DNA of 64,000 nt from the NCBI GenBank assembly GCA_947568835.1, contig OX387602.1, positions 248,001 through 312,000 on the forward strand, read 5' to 3'. Positions 1-11,800 of this stretch are shown here, in pieces; within the stretch, counting starts at the first letter, position 1; the number at the start of each line of letters is the position of its first letter. Under the pieces are notes generated by a model. It searched no databases, was not told where the DNA came from, and saw nothing but the letters and a program-made list of their open reading frames with translations. Source of the DNA: Protonemura montana. Taxonomy: Eukaryota > Arthropoda > Insecta > Plecoptera > Nemouridae. The translations under genes were made by a program, and so were the position numbers.

Positions 1-2817
1 TGACATGTCAAGTGATATTGAGTTACACATGTGTTTCTATGACAAGACATGTCAAGTGATATTGAGTTACACATGTGTTTCTATGACAAGACATGTCAAG
101 TGATATTGAGTTACACATGTGTTTCTATGACAAGACATGTCAAGTGATATTGAGTTACACATGTGTTTCTATGACAAGACATGTCAAGTGATATTGAGTT
201 ACACATGTGTTTCTATGACATGACATATCAAGTGATATTGAGTTACACATGTGTTTCTATGACAAGACATGTCAAGTGATATTGAGTTACACATGTGTTT
301 CTATGACAAGACATGTCAAGTGATATTGAGTTACACATGTGTTTCTATGACAAGACATGTCAAGTGATATTGAGTTACACATGTGTTTCTATGACATGAC
401 ATGTCAAGTGATATTGAGTTACACATGTGTTTCTATGACAAGACATGTCAAGTGATATTGAGTTACACATGTGTTTCTATGACAAGACATGTCAAGTGAT
501 ATTGAGTTACACATGTGTTTCTATGACAAGACATGTCAAGTGATATTGAGTTACACATGTGTTTCTATGACATGACATATCAAGTGATATTGAGTTACAC
601 ATGTGTTTCTATGACAAGACATGTCAAGTGATATTGAGTTACACATGTGTTTCTATGACATGACATATCAAGTGATATTGAGTTACACATGTGTTTCTAT
701 GACAAGACATGTCAAGTGATATTGAGTTACACATGTGTTTCTATGACAAGACATGTCAAGTGATATTGAGTTACACATGTGTTTCTATGACAAGACATGT
801 CAAGTGATATTGAGTTACACATGTGTTTCTATGACAAGACATGTCAAGTGATATTGAGTTACACATGTGTTTCTATGACAAGACATGTCAAGTGATATTG
901 AGTTACACATGTGTTTCTATGACAAGACATGTCAAGTGATATTGAGTTACACATGTGTTTCTATGACAAGACATGTCAAGTGATATTGAGTTACACATGT
1001 GTTTCTATGACAAGACATGTCAAGTGATATTGAGTTACACATGTGTTTCTATGACAAGACATGTCAAGTGATATTGAGTTACACATGTGTTTCTATGACA
1101 AGACATGTCAAGTGATATTGAGTTACACATGTGTTTCTATGACAAGACATGTCAAGTGATATTGAGTTACACATGTGTTTCTATGACAAGACATGTCAAG
1201 TGATATTGAGTTACACATGTGTTTCTATGACAAGACATGTCAAGTGATATTGAGTTACACATGTGTTTCTATGACAAGACATGTCAAGTGATATTGAGTT
1301 ACACATGTGTTTCTATGACATGACATGTCAAGTGATATTGAGTTACACATGTGTTTCTATGACATGACATGTCAAGTGATATTGAGTTACACATGTGTTT
1401 CTATGACAAGACATGTCAAGTGATATTGAGTTACACATGTGTTTCTATGACAAGACATGTCAAGTGATATTGAGTTACACATGTGTTTCTATGACAAGAC
1501 ATGTCAAGTGATATTGAGTTACACATGTGTTTCTATGACAAGACATATCAAGTGATATTGAGTTACACATGTGTTTCTATGACAAGACATGTCAAGTGAT
1601 ATTGAGTTACACATGTGTTTCTATGACAAGACATGTCAAGTGATATTGAGTTACACATGTGTTTCTATGACAAGACATGTCAAGTGATATTGAGTTACAC
1701 ATGTGTTTCTATGACAAGACATATCAAGTGATATTGAGTTACACATGTGTTTCTATGACATGACATGTCAAGTGATATTGAGTTACACATGTGTTTCTAT
1801 GACAAGACATGTCAAGTGATATTGAGTTACACATGTGTTTCTATGACAAGACATGTCAAGTGATATTGAGTTACACATGTGTTTCTATGACAAGACATGT
1901 CAAGTGATATTGAGTTACACATGTGTTTCTATGACAAGACATATCAAGTGATATTGAGTTACACATGTGTTTCTATGACAAGACATGTCAAGTGATATTG
2001 AGTTACACATGTGTTTCTATGACAAGACATGTCAAGTGATATTGAGTTACACATGTGTTTCTATGACAAGACATGTCAAGTGATATTGAGTTACACATGT
2101 GTTTCTATGACAAGACATGTCAAGTGATATTGAGTTACACATGTGTTTCTATGACAAGACATGTCAAGTGATATTGAGTTACACATGTGTTTCTATGACA
2201 AGACATGTCAAGTGATATTGAGTTACACATGTGTTTCTATGACAAGACATGTCAAGTGATATTGAGTTACACATGTGTTTCTATGACAAGACATGTCAAG
2301 TGATATTGAGTTACACATGTGTTTCTATGACAAGACATGTCAAGTGATATTGAGTTACACATGTGTTTCTATGACAAGACATGTCAAGTGATATTGAGTT
2401 ACACATGTGTTTCTATGACAAGACATGTCAAGTGATATTGAGTTACACATGTGTTTCTATGACAAGACATGTCAAGTGATATTGAGTTACACATGTGTTT
2501 CTATGACAAGACATGTCAAGTGATATTGAGTTACACATGTGTTTCTATGACAAGACATGTCAAGTGATATTGAGTTACACATGTGTTTCTATGACAAGAC
2601 ATGTCAAGTTATATTGAGTTACACATGTGTTTCTATGACAAGACATGTCAAGTGATATTGAGTTACACATGTGTTTCTATGACATGACATGTCAAGTGAT
2701 ATTGAGTTACACATGTGTTTCTATGACATGACATGTCAAGTGATATTGAGTTACACATGTGTTTCTATGACATGACATGTCAAGTTATATTGAGTTACAC
2801 ATGTGTTTCTTTGACAG
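1..2817. repeat. 44-bp minisatellite filling the intron upstream of the first visible HD-PTP exon
   Basis: About 64 head-to-tail copies of a 44-bp unit (starting acatgtcaagtgatattgag) run from the window edge to the splice acceptor at 2816-2817. Copies are nearly identical; variants are gacaag/gacatg and acatgt/acatat. The unit contains the palindromes ACATGT and ACACATGTGT. The last copy carries changes that create a ctttgacag acceptor. Confidence 0.97.
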
Positions 2818-5800
2818 CATCAGCAGATGAGGCCAGCGTGGCTGAGATGCGGCGTCTGACTGCCAAGGTCGCAGAGATGACGGCGCAGCGCGCGACCTTG
2901 AGTGACACTCTCCGTGCAGCTACGGCACGTGATGACATCACAGCAGCTTTGGTCACTCGCGATCAGAACCAACCAATAGAAGCTCTCTTTCAACGAGAGA
3001 TACAGAAACACCAGAGATTGGTGAGCTGGGACCAGGCACATTAATAAGCATCATTTCTAAACATAATGACAAATAATTGAGCTTTGAAAGAGTGTATTGT
3101 TCTTTTGTTTATCTGGCAAAAGTTAAAATATTGTTTGACTTTCTTATGTGTATAAATACTGAGTCAAGATATTATCTCCTGGGCCAGGTCAGCACGTTAG
3201 AGCAGAACCTGGCTGCACAGGCAAACGTCCTGGCAGCGCTAACAGAGGCAAACGCACGCTACGCAGGCACCCGCCGCGCAGCTGTTGAAATCCAGCGCAG
3301 CCGAGAATCAGTCATTGCCAGCCTCGTTGCTGCATATGATGCATACCAGGACCTGCTCAGGTAACTGTCAAAATCATAGCACAGGATCCAGCCAGCTGAT
3401 CTCAAATAACCTGGATAGAGCATAGGATCCAGCCAGCTGATCTCAAATAACCTGGATAGAGCATAGGATCCAGCCAGCTGATCTCAAATAACCTGGATAG
3501 AGCATAGGATCCAGCCAGCTGATCTCAAATAACCTGGATAGAGCATAGGATCCAGCCAGCTGATCTCAAATAACCTGGATAGAGCATAGGATCCAGCCAG
3601 CTGATCTCAAATAACCCAGATAGAGCATAGGATCCAGCCAGCTGATCTCAAATAGAGCATGGATAGAGCATAGGATCCATTTTTTAAGATGATTGTTTTA
3701 ACTGATGCTTGCAGCAAGTCTGGCAAGGGCTTGGAGTTCTATCGCAAGCTGGAGACCAACGTGAGCAAGCTCCTCCAGCGTGTGAAGGGCACTTGCAACG
3801 TACAAGATGAAGAACGAGCTACGATCCAGGCCGGGCTGGGCGTGGCCACTGCAAGCTCCACCCCTTCACGTCCACGACTCAAGGTACGCACTTCACTCGC
3901 CTTGCTTATCAACTTCTCGACAGCATGGATTTGTGGAGGAATCCTGTTGTTCGCGTTGTACCGTCCTTCGGAAGGGACGTTAAGCCGGTGGTCCCATTTG
4001 GTGCTCTTCGACAGGAGTAGGCTACGTGCTGGCACCGGGTTTCCCCTCCTCCCTTCTAGGCTAGGTTAGGTTCATCATCATCCACTCATACACCGACATT
4101 CATTTACCCTTGTTCCCTGCTCCTGTAACCTCCTCCTGTAACCTCCTCCTGTAACCTCCTCTTGTAACCTCCTCCTGTAACCTCCTCCTGTTCCCTCTTC
4201 CTGTAACCTCCTCCTGTAACCTGCTCCTGTAACCTCCTCCTGTAACCTCCTCTTGTAACCTCCTCCTGTAACCTCCTCCTGTAACCTCCTCCTGTAACCT
4301 ACTCCTGTACATTCCATTTCTTGTCCTCTTATTCAAGGCCATGTGTTTTGTCGTATTGGCAGGACTACCTGGGTGACGCAGGTGGCGCCACCCCCCGACT
4401 CAAAGACTACCTGTCGCAGCCTGCCGAAGGGGGTGAAGGCGGGCAGCGCTGGCCATCTGTTCGCCCCGCCCCCGTGGGGCAAGAAGGCACTGAGGGGGCG
4501 TGTCCAGCAGCCGGCCAATCACAGCCCAGCCAGTCGTACGCATACAAGCCGATGCCCTACGCTTCACCTGCCCACCAATCGTACGACTACGATGTCGGCC
4601 AATCACAGCGCAGTGACCTGCCCCCGAGCTACGCCAGCCAGTTTGGCAACGCCCCTGGATACCCGGGTTATGCTCCAGCCAATCGTGGAGCTTATCCTGG
4701 GCATGGCAGCCAACCTGCTAGCTTGGAAGCAGCCAGCGCGTTGGCAGCACTGTCGCTATCGACAGGCCAGGGATCTACGCAGACCTCCTGGTCTGGAAAC
4801 AACAGCGATGTGGGACAGACGGGATATTACACACAACCAGGAACAAATGCCGGACCAACTGGGATGCAGCAAACGAGATATTCAGAGCAACCGGGGGCAA
4901 ACCAGGCTCAAACAGGATATTTTACGCAGGCTGGAGAAAGCCAGATCCAAGCAGGATATGCCAAGCAGGCAGGAACATATTCCGGAACAACGGGGTATCC
5001 AGAACAAACGGGAGCAATCCAGGCCCAGTTGGGATATACCACACAAACAGGAGCAAGTCAGGTCGAGACCGGGTATCCCATGCAGTTGGGAACATATTCT
5101 GTATTCACTGGAGTTCAGCAACCTGGATATCAAGAGCAAATCCAGGATCAAAGATATCCCACTCAATCAGGAGGCAGTCAGGTCCAAACAGGATATTCTA
5201 ACCAATCAGGAGGCGCCCAGGTCCAAACGGGATTTTCTAACCAATCAGGAGGCGCCCAGGTCCAAACAGGATATTCTAACCAATCAGGAGGCAGTCAGGT
5301 CCAAACAGGATATTCTAACCAATCAGGAGGTGCCCAGGTCCAAACAGGATATTCTAACCAATCAGGAGGCAGTCAGGTCCAAACAGGATATTCTAACCAA
5401 TCAGGAGGCAGTCAGGTCCAAACAGGATATTCCACTCAATCAGGAGGCAGTCAGGTCCAAACAGGATATTCTAACCAATCAGGAGGCAGTCAGGTCCAAA
5501 CAGGATATTCTAACCAATCAGGAGGCAGTCAGGTCCAAACAGGATATTCTAACCAATCAGGAGGCGCCCAGGTCCAAACAGGATATTCTAACCAATCAGG
5601 AGGCGCCCAGGTCCAAACGGGATTTTCTAACCAATCAGGAGGCGCCCACGCCCTAACAGGATATTCTAACCAATCAGTAGGCAGTCAGGTCCAAACAGGA
5701 TATTCTAACCAATCAGGTTCCAGCGAGGCCCAAACAGGATATACAGAGCAAACTGGCGCCTACGTAACACAACCCCAAGCGTATTCTGGGCAGCCGGGGT

Positions 5801-8800
5801 CGTTCCAGGGTCAGGCCAGTAGTTACGCTGGACAAGCAATAGGACAGCAATCTGGATACAATGCAGGATATACAGCCCAAGTAGGGACAAACCAGGTCCA
5901 GGAGGGAGTTTACCAGGCCAACACTGGGTATTCAACGCAGGCTGCAACATATCCCGGGCAAGCAGCCAGCCAGCCGACAGGATATTCTGGAAGCTATCCC
6001 AGCCAATCCATGAACCAGAGTGCGGGATATCCCGGACAGACCTGGACATACTCCGGGCAAACAGGAACGTACGCCTCGCAGGGGGGAACGTTCCCACAAA
6101 GCGTGACTTCGTACGCCACGCAGGGGTACCAAGCCGGTCCATATTCACAACCGGTTGGCTCAGAATCCCAAGGCCAAGTGCAGTACAGCCACTACGCAGA
6201 TCCCTCGTACTCAAGTCCGGCAGGCGGTGGGTTCGGAGGGCAACCATCGACTGGGACTTACGAGTCGGCTACCACGACAACCACTGCTGGGCTGGCATCT
6301 TCGTCAAGTGTAGACCTTCTGGCCGGGCTTGATTTTACTGCAGGGCCCTTGCCTCTTACACCCTCAAACAAGGCTACAAGTCAACCAGTTAATCAGGGCC
6401 CAGCTGGCAGTCAAGTAGCCAATCAGGGCCCAGCTGGCAGTCAAGTAGCCAATCAGGGCCCAGCTGGCAGCCAACCAGCCAATCAGGGACAAGTTAGCAG
6501 CCAACCAGCCAATCAGGGCCCAGCTAGCAGCCAACCAGCCAATCAGGGACAAGTTAGCAGCCAACCAGCCAATCAGGGACAAGTTAGCAGCCAACCAGCC
6601 AATCAGGGCCCAGCTAGCAGCCAACTAGCCAATCAAGAAGAAGAGCCGACCAAAGTGAAGCTGGAGACAGTGAGCACCGTGGACAAGGATTCCAAGGACA
6701 GTGAGTGTAGAATCTGACTTTTTATCAGGGATCATCCAAAGCATGTTCTTTCCCAGATGACTGAGAGTATTTCACATTTCCTATAAAAACTGTTCGTAGT
6801 TTGCTAATAAATGAAAGATTTACCCTGGTCTTGTGGACTTATTTCTGATAGGTTTTGCCGTTGACCTAGGTGTGTTTGATATACGCTCACAGCATGGCCG
6901 CCTCCAACACAACAATAGTGTAAATGATTCAAAATTTTATGATAATTTTATGATGAAAATTTCGGTTTGCTGTCTGTAGTTAAAACATCTGAACGAACAC
7001 CACTTTATATTGTCCAGTGCAAATAATCACCCGCACTCTCATACCATGGTCTGTGTTCTGACTCCAAAGCATCGCAGTCAAGTCTTGCTCTTGTTACTTA
7101 TTGTCCAGTGCAAATAATCACCCGCACTCTCATACCATGGTCTGTGTTCTGACTCCGAAACATCGCAGTCAAGTCTTGCTCTTGTTACTTATTGTCCAGT
7201 GCAAATAATCACCCGCACTCTCATACCATGGTCTGTGTTCTGACTCCGAAACATCGCAGTCAAGTCTTGCTCTTTACTTATTGTCCAGTGCAAATAATCA
7301 CCCGCACTCTCATACCATGGTCTGTGTTCTGACTCCGAAACATCGCAGTCAAGTCTTGCTCTTGTTACTTATTGTCCAGTGCAAATAATCACCCGCACTC
7401 TCATACCATGGTCTGTGTTCTGACTCCGAAACATCGCAGTCAAGTCTTGCTCTTGTTACTTATTGTCCAGTGCAAATAATCACCCGCACTCTCATACCAT
7501 GGTCTGTGTTCTGACTCCGAAACATCGCAGTCAAGTCTTGCTCTTGTTACTTATTGTCCAGTGCAAATAATCACCCGCACTCTCATACCATGGTCTGTGT
7601 TCTGACTCCGAAACATCGCAGTCAAGTCTTGCTCTTGTTACTTATTGTCCAGTGCAAATAATCACCCGCACTCTCATACCATGGTCTGTGTTCTGACTCC
7701 GAAACATCGCAGTCAAGTCTTGCTCTTGTTACTTATTGTCCAGGTACTTTGAGGTTAGTGAATTTGGCTTCCAGCTGATTCTACGTTGTAGTTTGGAGCT
7801 TGAAATCATTTCCCCGCTGCCTTCCCAAACGTTTGGAAGTTGGTTTAACTAAGACAGGCGTGGTTCCTGCAGGCATCAAGGAGGGAGGAGCCAAGGACCC
7901 ATATTCCGAACCCGAGGCCTTGCGGCAGCTCTCAGCTGATGTAGACAAACTTGACAAGTTTGTGGAGGGACTAACGGCAAAGACACTGAACGGGCCAACT
8001 CCGCTGGACATCAAGTGGAAAGAGTTGCTGGACTTACAGGTATCCTTCCTTAACCTAAACTCTAAAGACTTAAGAGCTTACAGTTGCATCAACTTTGTCT
8101 CTGTCGGAGAGATTACGAGAGCATGGTGTTGCTTAGGAACGTGAGGGGGCTCGACGCAGCATCTCGGTGGCACGATGCTACCCAACCAAGAACCGCTGTG
8201 CCGACGTGTTGCCCTATGATGACTCGAGAGTGGAGTTGCCGGGCACCAAGGATGACTACATCAACGCCAGCCACATAACCGTGAGTACGAACTCTCCTCA
8301 GCGGCAAAGAGTCCTGATTGACTGCTCCTACACCACTCATATTTCTTTGCAGGGACTGACAGCCGAGGCCCCGGCGATGATCGCCACTCAGTTTCCGTTG
8401 TCATCCACGCTAACCGACTTCTGGGCAATGATCTGGCAACAGCAGGCCGAGCTTGTGGTCTGTCTGCTTGGGGACGCAGAGGTAGGATGCAAGTGATCAT
8501 GACCTAGTAATGGGCATGGTGCAAGCATGGATGTGTACAGCTGGGTTGGCATCTTCAATTGGAGCCAGGGACATGTGTGTCAAGGTAAAGGGCATGGTGC
8601 AAGCATGGATGTGTACAGCTGGGTTGGCATCTTCAATGGGAGCCAGGGACATGTGTGTCAAGGTATACGGCATGGTGCAAGCATGGATGTGTACAGCTGG
8701 GTTGGCATCTTCAATGGGAGCCAGGGACATGTGTGTCAAGGTATACGGCATGGTGCAAGTATGGATGTGTACAGCTGGGTTGACATCTTCAATGGGAGCC

Positions 8801-11800
8801 AGGGACATGTGTGTCAAGGTATGGGGCATGGTGCAAGCATGGATGTGTACAGCTGGGTTGGCATCTTCAATGGGAGCCAGGGACATGTGTGTCAAGGTAT
8901 ACGGCATGGTGCAAGTATGGATGTGTACAGCTGGGTTGACATCTTCAATGGGAGCCAGGGACATGTGTGTCAAGGTATGGGGCATGGTGCAAGCATGGAT
9001 GTGTACAGCTGGGTTGGCATCTTCAATGGGAGCCAGGGACATGTGTGTCAAGGTATAGGGCATGGTGCAAGCATGGATGTGTACAGCTGGGTTGGCATCT
9101 TCAATTGGAGCCAGGGACATGTGTGTCAAGGTAAAGGGCATGGTGCAAGCATGGATGTGTACAGCTAGGTTGGCATCTTCAATTGGAGCCAGGGACATGT
9201 GTGTCAAGGTAAAGGGCATGGTCTACTAAGCCCTCCCTTTCCAGCTTCCAGACGCAGCCTATTGGCCAGATGAGCGGGGCATTCCGCGCGAGGCAGGGGA
9301 GTTCCGTATCTCGCTGCAGAGCCGTGATGTTTCCGCGCACGCCACCCGACGGATTGTCACAATGTCTTGTCCGCGAGGAAGTCTGAACTTGGTGTTGTTG
9401 CAGCTGACGTCCTGGCCAGGAAGGTCAGTTCCTGTCAAGTGTTGTCCTTGGTAACTTAACGAAGCATCTCTGATTGGTTTGCTTGTCCCGCAGTTCCTTC
9501 CCGCCCAGTCCCGTGGGACTGCTCACTATGGTGAGAGATGCGCTCTGGCTTCAGGGTCAGCAGCGAAGTCCAACGCATCCCGTTGTGGTGCATTGCATTG
9601 CGGGTGTAGGACGCACAGGACTCTTCTGTTTGCTGCTGGCTGCGTTGGCATCACTGGGACAGGTACTTGTATTGTATTTAATGTTTTATTGTTAATTGCA
9701 CCCTGGCTTGGTTACAATATAATGTCTTCTATACCTAGCTATTCTAGTTTACATTTTTCTTAATATTATTAATTTTAATTCTAATTCTAAACTCTTCAGC
9801 TGACTTCGGCCATGGCTCTACTACGTCCATGTCCAGCTGGTTCCATTCCATAATTGAAGCTCCCAGGAAAGATCCTGTGCCAACGTTGGTGCTGTAGCCC
9901 ATCTTTTCAATTTTGAAGAGGTGGCCTCCTCTTCCATGGAAACTCGTTCTCCTCAGACGCTCCTCTAGTCGTTTCCAGGCCTCCTCTCCCGATATTATTT
10001 TGTACATGGCCATCATCCTTGCAGCCTTTCTTTGCTCTTCCAGGGTTTCCCATCCCAGGTCTTGCATCATTTCGATGGGGCTGTGTCTTGCCCCAAACTT
10101 TGACATGACCTTTCTGACTGCCCTGCGGTGTATTTTATTATTAACAACACTATAACCGTCTCAAAAATTGATGCCCAAACGCGGACTCGAACCCCGATCT
10201 CCACCTTTCGCGGGTGTTGCTCTGAACCATTGAGCTATCTGGACACTGGCTTTTTGAGACGATTTTAGTGTATTTGATGAGAATGACGGATCTCCAAGGA
10301 GTAGAACCAAGAGGCTGTGAATACTCACAGTCACTCTGATTCTAGTGACGCTATATCACGTCACAACCTGTCAAACTCGAATAACTCCAATTTGACGTTG
10401 GATTCGTTGCTGTATTAGGATGAACTCTTATTTAAATTGCAAAAGCTTGCAATGCGCGGGGTATTTTATTATTAATAACACTATAACCGTCTCAAAAATT
10501 GATGCCCAAACGCGGACTCGAACCCCGATCTCCACCTGTCACGGGTGTTGCTCTGAACCATTGAGCTACTTGGACACTGGCTTTTTGAGACGATTTTAGT
10601 GTATTTGATGAAACCTTACCAGGAGTTCTTTTGTACCTCAAGCTCGTTCATGAGATGTATCACTGAGAATTCCTTGAAAATCTCATGGTATCTTGACTGA
10701 CCCTCTGCATTAAGGTTGCCATAGTTATAATTTCGGAAGGCGGGACAAATTTTAACAAACGAAAATTAGTTGGGCCGGAGGCTCGGGGGACAGACAGCCC
10801 CCCCCCCCCCCCCCCCCCAAAAAAAATAAGGGTGTGGATGTGGGAACAGGATTTGAGGGCCATTTTCAGCAAAGTTACGCATTTTAGATATATTAAGGTT
10901 TTTCTTGGCACTTGAAAACCTGAGTCATATTAATGCATCAACTTTCAATTTATCAGCAGGAAATTTAGGTATAATTTGTATAACTATTAAAAAAACATCT
11001 ATATTTCATCACAGATTTTTAAATTTTTTGTTGGGACAGTTTACGTACAATCATAATGTCATTGGCACAATGAGAGGAACAATTAGTTATTGATAAGGTA
11101 CAATGCAAATGCAATGATCGATTTCAAGATTTTTTTAAAGAAAACTACGATCGAGCGGGACATTTGTCCCGCTCTGCGGGACGCGGGACTTTTGAGTGAA
11201 AAGCGGGACGTATGGCAACCCTACAGCTATGACAGGATGGGGCATGTCAAGGCTAGGGACTCCTGCTTAGGGTTAAAAGAGTGTTTCTGTTTTGTAGGGC
11301 AAGGGTCTGGGCTGCCCTTCTACGCTGGCTGCAAGACTGAGTTCCGCTCGGAGGCAAGCCTTGCGGGATCGTGAACACCTTCGCTTTGCTTATCAAGCAT
11401 TGCTGTACCATGCGCAGGACCTACTACTGAAGCGTGAGTGAGATCACTAGCAACTGGACCACAGCTTTACACAGCCCAGTCTCCATGAGGCTGTTATTGC
11501 TCAATGTCACTCTTCAGCAATGCTTTCCTTCATCGAACTCAACTCAAACAAGTCGTTAAGTGGCACGATAAACCACTAACAGGTTGCAAACTCAGCGTCT
11601 GGTTGACTGTTGCCTTGATTATGACAAATTAATAAACAATTAAATTCGTAAAAGTCTACCAACAATCAAGTAATTGCCCCTATCTTTCAGTGGCGACCGG
11701 TCAGCTTCGATTCACAATGCAAGACTTGTCTTTCCGATCGAGTATCAAAGCGTCTGGTGCGTTGCAGGTGGCGTTCTAGGCAGCCGACCGGGCAGCTTTG

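Larger units (their letters stand above)
4363..6700 (+). other. Long low-complexity, prion-like exon of the HD-PTP gene
   Basis: One 2,338-base exon encodes about 779 residues dominated by Gln, Gly, Ser, Tyr and Thr, with very few charged residues until the end. Regular TGY/TGF blocks (for example QVQTGYSNQSGG) recur every 13 residues in the centre, and NQGPAGSQ-type decapeptides recur near the end. The composition resembles the aromatic-spaced low-complexity domains of FUS-like proteins; that functional analogy is inference. Long open frames on the other strand and frames of this exon are shadows of the repeats. Confidence 0.85.
8137..11433 (+). other. PTP-like domain of HD-PTP, with altered catalytic loops
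   Basis: The six exons between these positions encode the phosphatase-like domain. The P-loop is HCIAGVGRTG, so the catalytic Cys and Arg of the HC-x5-R motif are present. The loop that carries the general-acid Asp in active enzymes (WPD) reads TSWPGSSFPPSP, so the Asp is Gly. The phosphotyrosine loop has Cys where active PTPs have Tyr (KNRC). The Q-loop region reads LRDREHLRFAY, without the usual Gln. These losses suggest weak or absent catalysis, in line with the reported low activity of the vertebrate protein. Confidence 0.8.

Noticed and set aside
1..2817. CRISPR-like repeat array
   Set aside because: Units are contiguous with no unique spacers, in a eukaryotic intron; it is a minisatellite.
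4343..6624. 437-codon plus frame and minus-strand frames over the long HD-PTP exon
   Set aside because: Shadows of the coding repeat; the chosen frame joins both neighbouring exons in phase.
8497..9219. 240-codon minus-strand frame and two plus-strand frames
   Set aside because: They translate the 78-bp intronic minisatellite of the HD-PTP gene.
10172..10244. Functional tRNA gene on the minus strand
   Set aside because: Mismatches in the T stem and anticodon stem, no U at position 33, and repeated copies with shared flanks show a SINE.
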